Source: Solimonas_A sp052035235
GTDB taxonomy: Bacteria > Pseudomonadota > Gammaproteobacteria > Nevskiales > Nevskiaceae
Length of the DNA: 64,000 nucleotides
Direction: 5' to 3'
Assembly: GCA_052035235.1 (NCBI GenBank)
Contig: JBPOHT010000016.1
Location: 60,418-124,417, forward strand
Made by a program: the position numbers and the translations under genes
Shown: piece after piece, positions 42,976 to 50,429 of the stretch
Position numbering within the stretch: position 1 is the first letter of the stretch
Layout: each line of letters opens with the position of its first letter
The notes under the pieces: generated by a model
Seen by the model: only the letters and a program-made list of their open reading frames with translations
The model's database searches: none
Told to the model about the DNA's origin: nothing

Positions 42976-44580
42976 ATGGGAACGTCCATTTTCCGCCGCG
43001 GCTTCGCGGCGCTGCTGCTGGCAGGCGCCTGCATTTTGCCCGCCCAGGCCCAGGGCCTGAACGAGGCCATCCGCGAGCGCGTGGAGCAGCTGCGCGACGC
43101 CGGACCTGCCGGACCCAAGCTGGAAGGCGTCTCCCTGACCGAGGGCATCGCGCGCTTCTACGAGCGCCGCGACTTTGCCCCGGCCTGGAACGACCGGGCC
43201 CGCCAGGAAGCCCTGATCGCCGCGCTGCGCGGCGTCTCCGACGACGGCCTGGACCCGCGCGACTACGCGCTGGAGGCGGTTGAGAAGGGTCCGGCCTCGG
43301 CCGATCCTTCAAGCATCGCCGCCTATGACCTCGCCACCACCCGCTCCTACCTGCTGGCGCTGGCGCACCTGTTCCGCGGCAAGGTCAACCCCGCCAGCCT
43401 CGACGCGCAGTGGAACTTCGCCACCCGCAGCATGACCCCGGACGAGGCCCTGGGCTACATGGTGGATGCGGTGCGCAGCGGCAACATCGCCGCGGTCTTC
43501 GACGGTGCCCGGCCCTCACACGCCGCCTACGCGCGGCTGCGCGCCGCACTGAAACGCCTGCGCGCGGTGGAAGCGGCCGGCGGCTGGGCGCCGATCCCCG
43601 CCGGCACCACGCTCAAGCCCGGCATGGACGACCCGCGCGTGGCCCTGCTGCGCAAGCGCCTGGCCGCCACCGGCGACATCGCGCCCGCCGACGACAATGG
43701 CGCCACGCTCTACGACGCCACGCTCGAAGCCGCGGTCAAGCGCTTCCAGCAGGAGCAGTATCTAGATACCGACGGCGCCATCGGGCCCGGTACGCGCACC
43801 GCACTGAACGTGCCGGTGGCCCGGCGCATCGACCAGGTGCGCGCCAACCTGGAGCGCGGCCGCTGGCTGCTGCACGAACTGCACGACGACTTCGTGCTGG
43901 TGGACATCGCCGGCTTCCACATCAACCTGTTCCGCAATGGCGAATCGGTCTGGTCCTCGCGCGTGCAGGTGGGCAAGCCCTTCCGCAGCACGCCGATCTT
44001 CAAGTCCGAGATCACCTACCTGACGCTGAACCCCACCTGGACCGTGCCGCCGACGATCCTGCGCGAGGATGTGCTGCCCAAGGTGCGGCGCGATCCGGGT
44101 TACCTGTCGCGTAACCGCATCCGCGTGTTCGATTCCGCCGGCCAGGAGCTGGACGCCAAGCAGGTCAACTGGGCCAAGCCGGGCGCCGTCACGCTGCGCC
44201 AGGACGCCGGTGAGGGCAACTCGCTGGGCCGCGCGGTGATCCGCTTCCCCAATCCCTACGCCGTGTACCTGCATGACACGCCACACCGCGAACTGTTCGG
44301 GGCCAGCCAGCGCGCCTTCAGCTCCGGCTGCATCCGCGTGGAGAACGTGCTGGAGCTGGTGAGCCTGCTGCTCAATGACCCGGCCTGGGACCAGGCCGGC
44401 GTGGACAAGGCCCTGGCCGAGCCCACCACGCGCAGCGTCAAGCTGGCCAAGCCGCTGCCGATACTGCTGGCCTACTGGACCATCGACGTGCCCGACAGCG
44501 GCCGGATCGGATTCAAGGCCGACATCTACGACCGCGATCCGGCCCTGGTGCGCGCCCTGGCCGAGCGGCCAAAGCTCTAG
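42976..44580 (+). CDS. L,D-transpeptidase, YcbB/LdtD-like
   Basis: A 534-residue periplasmic enzyme. After the signal (FAALLLAGACILPAQA) comes the substrate-binding region, a peptidoglycan-binding helix set (LEAAVKRFQQEQYLDTDGAI at about 240-260), and the YkuD catalytic domain ending in SSGCIRVENVLELVSLLL with the Cys. YcbB/LdtD forms 3-3 cross-links in murein and can replace penicillin-binding-protein cross-linking. It is divergent from the short YkuD-like gene. Confidence 0.92.
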   Translation: MGTSIFRRGFAALLLAGACILPAQAQGLNEAIRERVEQLRDAGPAGPKLEGVSLTEGIARFYERRDFAPAWNDRARQEALIAALRGVSDDGLDPRDYALEAVEKGPASADPSSIAAYDLATTRSYLLALAHLFRGKVNPASLDAQWNFATRSMTPDEALGYMVDAVRSGNIAAVFDGARPSHAAYARLRAALKRLRAVEAAGGWAPIPAGTTLKPGMDDPRVALLRKRLAATGDIAPADDNGATLYDATLEAAVKRFQQEQYLDTDGAIGPGTRTALNVPVARRIDQVRANLERGRWLLHELHDDFVLVDIAGFHINLFRNGESVWSSRVQVGKPFRSTPIFKSEITYLTLNPTWTVPPTILREDVLPKVRRDPGYLSRNRIRVFDSAGQELDAKQVNWAKPGAVTLRQDAGEGNSLGRAVIRFPNPYAVYLHDTPHRELFGASQRAFSSGCIRVENVLELVSLLLNDPAWDQAGVDKALAEPTTRSVKLAKPLPILLAYWTIDVPDSGRIGFKADIYDRDPALVRALAERPKL

Positions 44581-44607
44581 GCCTTATAGGTGACTATAGT
44601 CCGTACC

Positions 44608-44877
44608 ATGAGTACCGAATGCGTCATCTATCGCTGCGGCCGCCAGGACCAGATGTACCTCTACCTGCGCGCCGACCTGCCCCCGGACGCGCTGCCCGAG
44701 GCACTGCGGCGCCTTACCGGCAAGCTCACGGAAGCGATGCGCCTGAGCCTGTCACCGGAGCGGCAGCTGGCGCGCGTGGACGTGGCGCAGGTGCTGGAGA
44801 AGCTGGTGGCGCCGGGCTACTACATCCAGATGCCACCGGACGGCCTGCTCAAGGCCAACCTGCACTTCGGGGACTGA
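44608..44877 (+). CDS. ycgL: YcgL family protein
   Basis: An 89-residue YcgL-domain protein: ECVIYRCGRQDQMYLYLRAD at the start and GYYIQMPPDGLLKANLHFG at the end are typical. YcgL is a small alpha/beta protein of unknown function restricted mostly to Gammaproteobacteria, which supports the taxonomic inference. The start is taken at 44608 (MSTECV), six codons inside a slightly longer frame. Confidence 0.92.
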   Translation: MSTECVIYRCGRQDQMYLYLRADLPPDALPEALRRLTGKLTEAMRLSLSPERQLARVDVAQVLEKLVAPGYYIQMPPDGLLKANLHFGD

Positions 44878-44892
44878 GGCCCTTTCCGGAGC

Positions 44893-45342
44893 CTAGTCCT
44901 CCGCATCCTCGCCACGGCGCAGCTGCTGCTTGCCCTTGGCGATCAGCTCACGCGCCAGGCGCTTGGGCAGGTGCATCTTCTCCGGTCGCGGCAGCGTGGT
45001 GGAATCGTCGATCAGGGCCTTGATCGCCAGCAGGCGATAGACCATCTCCTGCTCGGCCGCGGCCTTCAGTTCCTGCCCCGGCTGCAGCACGGTGGAAAAG
45101 ACGTTGGCGCCGGCACCGTGGTTGCTGACTTCCCGGCCAGTTGCCGTGTCGTAGATCGCGATCCAGCGCTGCTCGGGCACGAGGTCGCCCTCGCCCAGCG
45201 AGCCCGTGGTGCCGGCCGCCAGCGTGATCGCCACCGGCCAGGGCGTGTAGTTGGCGTAGATCGGTGTCTTCGGCGCCTTGGGTTGCCAGGTGCGCTGCAG
45301 CGTGGCTTCCTGTGTGCACAAATCGATCGTCGACAAGGTCAT
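44893..45342 (-). CDS. Conserved hypothetical protein
   Basis: A 149-residue protein with a compact alpha/beta appearance (RTWQPKAPKTPIYANYTPW, LVPEQRWIAIYDTATGREVS, LQPGQELKAAAEQEMVYRLLA) and a basic, charged C-terminus (RLARELIAKGKQQLRRGEDAED). I recognise no family. The start at 45342 (MTLSTIDLC) is preferred; upstream residues are Arg/Ala-rich. It is convergent with ycgL and lies opposite the STAS-like gene that starts further right. Confidence 0.55.
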   Translation of the reverse strand: MTLSTIDLCTQEATLQRTWQPKAPKTPIYANYTPWPVAITLAAGTTGSLGEGDLVPEQRWIAIYDTATGREVSNHGAGANVFSTVLQPGQELKAAAEQEMVYRLLAIKALIDDSTTLPRPEKMHLPKRLARELIAKGKQQLRRGEDAED

Positions 45343-45479
45343 CCGCAGGCTCCGGGTCGCGGCCAGCGCCGCTCGAAACGCATGATAGACCGCCCAGGCG
45401 GCCACGGGGATATTCCGTCGCGGGCCGCATCGGGTTAGGCTGCGCGGGTCCACCGCAGACCCTCTCGAGGAAGCGCGAC

Positions 45480-45902
45480 ATGGCGACCCAGGTGCTGATC
45501 GACAACCCCTACGTCACGCTGTGGTTCCACACCGACGGCAAGATCGTGCATCACCAGATGCACAAGTTCATCGTCGAGTCGGTGTTCCGGGATTTCCTGG
45601 AGGCCGGCATGCAGGCGATGAAGCAGTACGGCGCCTGCAAATGGCTCTCCGATGATCGCAAGAACCCGGTGCTGGCGCAGACCCTGCATGACTGGGCGCG
45701 CGACTCCTGGTTCCCACGCACCCGCGACGCCGGCTGGAAGTACTGGGCCATCGTGGCGCCCCTGGAGGAACTCGGGCAGTGGACCATGCAGCGCGCGGTG
45801 GACGACTACCGCGCCCAGGGCATCACGGCAAGATACTTCAAGGACCCCGACGAAGCGCTGAGCTGGCTGCAGGGCGTGGACCTGATCGAACCCGCCGCAT
45901 GA
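45480..45902 (+). CDS. STAS/SpoIIAA-like protein
   Basis: A 140-residue protein of the SpoIIAA-like (STAS-type) family: TLWFHTDGKIVHHQMHKFI, then YGACKWLSDDRKNPVLAQ and WKYWAIVAPLEELGQWTMQR with a helical C-terminus. Family members are regulatory or ligand-binding domains of mostly unknown function. Its stop overlaps the start of an epimerase gene (ATGA), suggesting a shared role with that gene. Confidence 0.7.
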   Translation: MATQVLIDNPYVTLWFHTDGKIVHHQMHKFIVESVFRDFLEAGMQAMKQYGACKWLSDDRKNPVLAQTLHDWARDSWFPRTRDAGWKYWAIVAPLEELGQWTMQRAVDDYRAQGITARYFKDPDEALSWLQGVDLIEPAA

Positions 45903-46885
45903 CGCAACTGCGTGGCAGCATCTTCCTGACCGGAGGCTCCGGTTTCCTCGGGCGTCAATTGATCGTTGACCTGATGTCCGCGGGCTACAGCGTGCGCGCA
46001 CTGGCCCGCTCCGAGCGCGCCGCCGCCGCGGTGCGGGCGCTGGGCGCCACGCCGGTACCCGGCGATCTCGCAGAACCCGCCGCCATGCGCGAGGGCATGT
46101 CGGGCTGCCTCGCCGCGATCCACTCCGCCGCCAAGGTCGAGCAATGGGGCCGCTGGGAGGATTTCCTGCGCGACACGGTGGAGGGCACCGGTCATGTGAT
46201 CGCCGCCGCGCAAGCCGCCGGGCTGCCACGCCTGCTGCACATCAGCACCGAGGCGGTGCTGGCCGACGGCAAGGCCATCGTCGACGCCGACGAGACACGC
46301 GCCCTGCCCGCAAAGCCCAACGGCTTCTATCCCCGCTCCAAGGGCATGGCCGAGCAGCAGGTGCTGGCCGCCAATGGTCGCGGCCTGGAGACACTGGTGG
46401 TACGGCCGCGCTTCATCTGGGGCCGGGGTGACACCACGCTCGCACCCAAGCTCGCCGAGGCCGCCCGCGCCGGCTGGGTCTGGTTCGGCGGCGGTGGCCA
46501 CCGCATCTCCACCTGCCACGTGCGCAACGTCTCGCACGGCGCGCTGCTGGCGCTGGAGCGCGGACGCGCCGGGGAGATCTACTTCCTCACCGACGGCGCG
46601 CCGGTGGTCTTCCGCGACTTCATCGGCCGCCTGATCCGCAGCCAGGGCGTGGAGCCCGGCGAGCGCAACGCGCCGCTATGGCTGGCCGACACCCTCGCCG
46701 CCCTCGGCGAAGCCGCATGGACACTGCTGCCCCTGCGCGGCGAGCCACCCCTCACGCGCAGCGCCCTGAACCTGTTCTTCCGCGAAGTCACCGTACGCGA
46801 CGACAAGGCCCGCCGCGAGATCGGCTACCGCCCCGTGGTCAGCGTCGAGGAAGGCCTGCGCGAGCTGGAATCTTCGCCCCTCTAA
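45899..46885 (+). CDS. NAD-dependent epimerase/dehydratase family protein
   Basis: A 328-residue extended SDR. FLTGGSGFLGRQLIVDLM binds NAD, IHSAAKVEQWG is the strand-4 motif, and YPRSKGMAEQQVLAAN contains Tyr-x3-Lys. The layout resembles sterol/3-beta-hydroxysteroid dehydrogenase-like epimerases. It is translated with the preceding STAS-like gene. Substrate unknown. Confidence 0.9.
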   Translation: MTQLRGSIFLTGGSGFLGRQLIVDLMSAGYSVRALARSERAAAAVRALGATPVPGDLAEPAAMREGMSGCLAAIHSAAKVEQWGRWEDFLRDTVEGTGHVIAAAQAAGLPRLLHISTEAVLADGKAIVDADETRALPAKPNGFYPRSKGMAEQQVLAANGRGLETLVVRPRFIWGRGDTTLAPKLAEAARAGWVWFGGGGHRISTCHVRNVSHGALLALERGRAGEIYFLTDGAPVVFRDFIGRLIRSQGVEPGERNAPLWLADTLAALGEAAWTLLPLRGEPPLTRSALNLFFREVTVRDDKARREIGYRPVVSVEEGLRELESSPL

Positions 46886-46904
46886 CCCACAAGCAGCGCC
46901 AAGA

Positions 46905-47020
46905 GTCGCGGAGAAACCGTCGCGAGTGCGCCGAGGTTGCGACGGCGACGCACAGCCGTACAGAAGTACGGCGAGCATCGCCGGTGCAAGATCGGCGCAC
47001 GTAGCAGGTTTATCCGCGGC
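46905..47020. repeat. 116-base imperfect palindrome between convergent genes
   Basis: The ends are complementary (GTCGCGGAGAAACC at 46905-46918 with GGTTTATCCGCGGC at 47007-47020, with a few mismatches), and the centre is CCGTAC-AGAA-GTACGG at 46956-46971. Inner arms with GTGCGCCGA/TCGGCGCAC pair as well. It occupies almost the whole gap between the epimerase and glyoxalase genes, looks like a dispersed intergenic repeat and would make a long RNA hairpin. Confidence 0.7.
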
Positions 47021-47022
47021 TT

Positions 47023-47388
47023 TCAGGACATGACGAAGAGGTTGAGCTTGTTCCCGTCGAGATCGCGGAAGTAAGCCGCATAGAACGTATCGCCACGTGG
47101 CCCCGGCTTGCCCTCGTCGGTGGCGCCCAACTCGATGGCCTTGGCGTAGAGCTTGTCGACGTTGTCCTTGTTGCCGGCGGACAGGGCCACCATGACGCCG
47201 TTGCCGACCGTCGCGGCATTGCCGTTGAAGGGCTTCACCACCGCCAGCGCGGCGGCACCCGGCTTGCCCCAGATGACGAAGCCGTCGAACTCCATCATGC
47301 GCTTGACGCCCATCTCGCCGAACAGGGCGTCATAGAAACCCGTGGCACGCGCCATATCGTTGGTGCCGACGCAAACGTAACCGATCAT
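47023..47388 (-). CDS. VOC-family glyoxalase/dioxygenase-like protein
   Basis: A 121-residue vicinal-oxygen-chelate protein, GYVCVGTNDMARATGFYDAL at the start, GNGVMVALSAGNKDNVDKLY in the middle, and AAYFRDLDGNKLNLFVMS at the end, a typical single-unit glyoxalase-like fold. Members bind a metal through conserved residues to act on diverse substrates; the specific one is unknown. Start MIGYVCV at 47388; the frame upstream is low complexity. Confidence 0.88.
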   Translation of the reverse strand: MIGYVCVGTNDMARATGFYDALFGEMGVKRMMEFDGFVIWGKPGAAALAVVKPFNGNAATVGNGVMVALSAGNKDNVDKLYAKAIELGATDEGKPGPRGDTFYAAYFRDLDGNKLNLFVMS

Positions 47389-47558
47389 GAATCTTCTCCC
47401 CCGCAGTGTTCGTTCTGGAATGGCCGGCACGCTAGTCGCGCCCCTGCGGCCGGTCAAGTCGGCCGGGTGGCCCCGGCCGGGGACGGATGATGGGATAATC
47501 CCGCCCTGACACGAGAACAATCGGGAATATCCAGCATGTCGCACGGGGAAATGAGCTG

Positions 47559-48200
47559 ATGGCGCCGCTAGGGTCGAGGGTGCCGCAGCGCGGCAATGCG
47601 TTTTCCCGTGGAATGGGGCGGCTGTTCCTGCGCCTGATGGGATGGCGCGTCATCGGCGGGCCGCCGGACGTGCCCAAGATGGTGCTGCTGGGCGCCCCGC
47701 ACACCACCAACGTGGACGGCGTGGTTGCCTTCGCGATCCTGATCGGCCTGGGCGTACGCGCCAGCACCATGATCAAGGACAGCGCTTTCCGCGGATTCGG
47801 CGGCGTGGTACTGCGCTGGCTGGGCGCGGTGCCGGTCAACCGCAAGAGCCCCAAGGGCATCGTCGAGCAGACGGTCGACGCCTTCCACAAGAACGAGCAA
47901 TTCGTGCTGCTGCTGGCGCCCGAGGGCACGCGCACCGCCGCGCCCGCCTGGAAGCGGGGCTTCCACCATGTGGCGCTCGGCGCCGGCGTGCCGATCGTGG
48001 CCGCGGCGATCGACTACGACCGCAAGCAGGTGACCTTCGGCGCTCCCCTGCAGCCCACGGCGGATTACGAGGCCGACCTCGGCCAGCTGCTGGACTTCGT
48101 CGCGGCCCACTCCTCCCCGCGCCACGCCGACCGGCTGTCCAAGCCCATCGCCGAGCGCCAGGGCCGTCGCTGGCACGGCAACGCCTCCGGCAAGGACTGA
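47559..48200 (+). CDS. 1-acylglycerol-3-phosphate O-acyltransferase-like protein (PlsC family)
   Basis: A 213-residue acyltransferase. GAPHTTNVDGVVAF contains H-x4-D, and LAPEGTRTAAPAWKRGFHH holds the PlsC-type EGTR, both catalytic/phosphate-binding motifs. It would acylate a lysophosphatidate or related lipid in the membrane. The N-terminus has a membrane-facing helix (GRLFLRLMGWRVIGG). It is followed by a dienelactone hydrolase-like gene. Confidence 0.9.
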   Translation: MAPLGSRVPQRGNAFSRGMGRLFLRLMGWRVIGGPPDVPKMVLLGAPHTTNVDGVVAFAILIGLGVRASTMIKDSAFRGFGGVVLRWLGAVPVNRKSPKGIVEQTVDAFHKNEQFVLLLAPEGTRTAAPAWKRGFHHVALGAGVPIVAAAIDYDRKQVTFGAPLQPTADYEADLGQLLDFVAAHSSPRHADRLSKPIAERQGRRWHGNASGKD

Positions 48201-48222
48201 TCACCCCTCTTTCGGAGCGCCC

Positions 48223-49014
48223 ATGAGCATCGCGATCCCCGGCTTCGACTGCAGCCCCCTGACGCTGGATGGAGAGCGTCGCGAGGTCTACCGCCGCGGC
48301 CAGGGCCGCGCGGTGATCGTGATGTCGGAGGTGCCGGGCATCACGCCGCAGGTGGCACGCTTCGCCACGCGCGTGGCCGACGCCGGCTTCTCGGTGTGGA
48401 TGCCACAACTGTTCGGCACGCCGCTGGCGCCGGTGACGCCGGCCAGCGCCATGCGCACCATCGCGCGGGTCTGCATCAGCCGCGAGTTCCGCGTGCTGGC
48501 GGCCCACCGCTCCAGTCCCATCGTCGATTGGCTGCGCGCGCTGGCACGCCATGCCCACTCCGAATGCGGCGGCCCCGGCGTGGGTGCCGTGGGCATGTGC
48601 CTGACCGGCAACTTCGGCCTGGCGATGATGCTCGACGCGCCGGTGATCGCACCGGTGCTGGCCCAGCCCTCCCTGCCCGGCGGCATCACCCACGCGCAGC
48701 GCTCCGGCCTGCATGCTTCGCCGCAGGAGATCGCGGCGGCGCACGATCGGATCGACCAGCAGGGCGCCCGCATCCTGGGCCTGCGCTTCAGCGGCGACCC
48801 CATGTGCCGCGCCGAGCGTTTCGACCGCCTTCAGGCCGAGTTTGGCCCCGCCTTCGAGGCCATCGTGGTGCCCTCCCGCCATGCCAATCCCGACGCCCTG
48901 CCGCCGGCCCACAGTGTCATGACCACGCACCTGATCGACCGCGAGGGCGAGCCGACGCGCGCCGCCCTGGACCGCACCCTCGCCTTCCTGCACGAGCAGC
49001 TGAACCGCCCCTGA
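48223..49014 (+). CDS. Dienelactone hydrolase family protein
   Basis: A 263-residue alpha/beta hydrolase of the dienelactone hydrolase family: VIVMSEVPGITPQVARFATR at the start, GMCLTGNFGLAMML with the nucleophile Cys of C-x-G form, and a C-terminal His (AHSVMTTHLID). It hydrolyses a lactone or related ester in aromatic or lipid catabolism. The Cys nucleophile with a Leu-Thr-Gly elbow is unusual but within family variation. Start has GGAG upstream. Confidence 0.82.
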   Translation: MSIAIPGFDCSPLTLDGERREVYRRGQGRAVIVMSEVPGITPQVARFATRVADAGFSVWMPQLFGTPLAPVTPASAMRTIARVCISREFRVLAAHRSSPIVDWLRALARHAHSECGGPGVGAVGMCLTGNFGLAMMLDAPVIAPVLAQPSLPGGITHAQRSGLHASPQEIAAAHDRIDQQGARILGLRFSGDPMCRAERFDRLQAEFGPAFEAIVVPSRHANPDALPPAHSVMTTHLIDREGEPTRAALDRTLAFLHEQLNRP

Positions 49015-49111
49015 GCAACCGGAGCCGGCGGCGTTCAGACGCCGTTCACCACTGCGGGGCATCATGAGCGGGCGGCCAGGAAGGCCGCGGCATCGCGCAA
49101 GGATTCGCGTC

Positions 49112-49627
49112 ATGGATACGACACTGGCTCAGGATGAGGCCCGCAGGGTAGCCCAGCACAACGCCCTGAAATCCCGGCTTGAAACACGGGTGGATTCCCA
49201 GATCGCGGCGCAGGCGCAGGATGGCCTGCCCAACGAGCAGCAGCGCATCGACTCCGTCGCCTCGGACATCCAGCGCCGGCTGATCGACGAGGTCTCCGAG
49301 CGGGAGCGCGAGGTCAACCAGATGCGCGCCACCGCCCGCGTCGGCCAGGTGGTCGACTACGTGTTCTGGGTGGTCTACGCCCTGCTGGGCCTGCGCTTCA
49401 CCCTGGCCCTGATCGGCGCACGCGAGGGCGCCGGTTTCGTGCGCTTCGTCAAGGGCATCACCGAGCCGCTGTTCCTGCCGTTCAAGGGCATCGTCGCCAG
49501 CCCCGCGCTGGAGACCGGCGGCACCCTGGCCCTGCCCCTGCTGGTGGCCATCGGCATCTATGCCCTGGTGCATCTGGCGGTGAAGGGCCTGCTGCGGCTC
49601 TGGGCACAGCGCCGCACCGAGATCTAG
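49112..49627 (+). CDS. YggT-like membrane protein
   Basis: A 171-residue protein with a helical N-terminal half (ARRVAQHNALKSRLETRVDS, RRLIDEVSEREREVNQMRA) and two C-terminal membrane segments (VVDYVFWVVYALLGLRFTLAL and LALPLLVAIGIYALVHLAVKGL) linked by FLPFKGIVASP, as in YggT-family proteins. Function unknown, perhaps in membrane or osmotic homeostasis by analogy. Start ATG 49112 chosen over a longer, Arg-rich frame. Ends at a terminator. Confidence 0.7.
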   Translation: MDTTLAQDEARRVAQHNALKSRLETRVDSQIAAQAQDGLPNEQQRIDSVASDIQRRLIDEVSEREREVNQMRATARVGQVVDYVFWVVYALLGLRFTLALIGAREGAGFVRFVKGITEPLFLPFKGIVASPALETGGTLALPLLVAIGIYALVHLAVKGLLRLWAQRRTEI

Positions 49628-49642
49628 GACCTGTTGACAAGG

Positions 49643-49670
49643 GCCGCTCCCCAAAGGAGCGGCTTTTCTT
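49643..49670 (+). terminator. Rho-independent terminator after the YggT-like gene
   Basis: GCCGCTCC (49643-49650) pairs with GGAGCGGC (49656-49663) around CCAAA and is followed by TTTTCTT. Confidence 0.9.
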
Positions 49671-49754
49671 CACTTCCGGCTGGGCGTCCGTGTCCACATG
49701 ACGCTGCCGCCCATCTGTGCTTTCATGGCGGATAAACCTGCTGCCGAGGAAGCC

Positions 49755-50417
49755 ATGGTCACCGTCCACCATCTCAACAACTCCCGCTCGCAGCGCGTGC
49801 TGTGGCTGCTGGAGGAACTCGGCGTCGAGTACCAGGTGAAGCGCTACGAGCGCAACGCCAGGACCATGCTGGCACCGCCGGAGCTCAAGGCGGTGCATCC
49901 GCTGGGCAAGTCCCCGGTGATTACCGACGGCGGCAACACCGTGGCCGAGTCCGGCGCCATCGTGGAGTACCTCGTGGGCCGCTACGGCCAGGGTCGGCTG
50001 ATCCCGGCCGAGGGCACGCCGGAACGCCTGCAGTACAGCTACTGGCTGCACTACGCCGAAGGCTCGATCATGCCCCTGCTGGTGATGAAGCTGGTGCTCA
50101 GCCAGGTGCCCAAGGGCAGCCCCGCCCTGGTGCGCCCAGTAGCCCGCGGCATCGTCGGCGGCGTGGAGAAGATGTTCCTGGGTCCCAACCTCAAGACCCA
50201 CGTCGCCTTCATCGAAGGCGAGCTCGGCAAAACCGGCTGGTTCGCCGGCCAGGACTTCAGCGCCGCCGACATCCAGATGAGCTTCCCGGCAGAGGCCCTG
50301 GCGGCGCGCGGCGGTGACGTGCCGCCCAACCTCGCGGGCTTCCTCCAGCGCATCCATGCGCGCCCGGCCTACCAGCGGGCCCTGCAGAAGGGCGGCCCCT
50401 ACGAACTGCTGCGCTGA
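49755..50417 (+). CDS. Glutathione S-transferase family protein
   Basis: A 220-residue GST. The N-terminal thioredoxin domain opens VTVHHLNNSRSQRVLWLLEE (Ser-Arg near the glutathione-binding site) and carries PLGKSPVITDGGNTVAESGA, a glutathione-binding loop. The C-terminal helical domain has the N-capping motif GQDFSAADIQMSFP. Start at 49755; the upstream frame lacks the fold. It lies 12 bases before a sensor kinase gene. Confidence 0.92.
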   Translation: MVTVHHLNNSRSQRVLWLLEELGVEYQVKRYERNARTMLAPPELKAVHPLGKSPVITDGGNTVAESGAIVEYLVGRYGQGRLIPAEGTPERLQYSYWLHYAEGSIMPLLVMKLVLSQVPKGSPALVRPVARGIVGGVEKMFLGPNLKTHVAFIEGELGKTGWFAGQDFSAADIQMSFPAEALAARGGDVPPNLAGFLQRIHARPAYQRALQKGGPYELLR

Positions 50418-50429
50418 CGCCGCCCCAGC

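Noticed and set aside
44893..45453. Longer start for the hypothetical gene ending at 44893
   Set aside because: The extra residues are Arg/Ala-rich and cross the region before the STAS-like gene; the inner ATG at 45342 gives a more normal protein.
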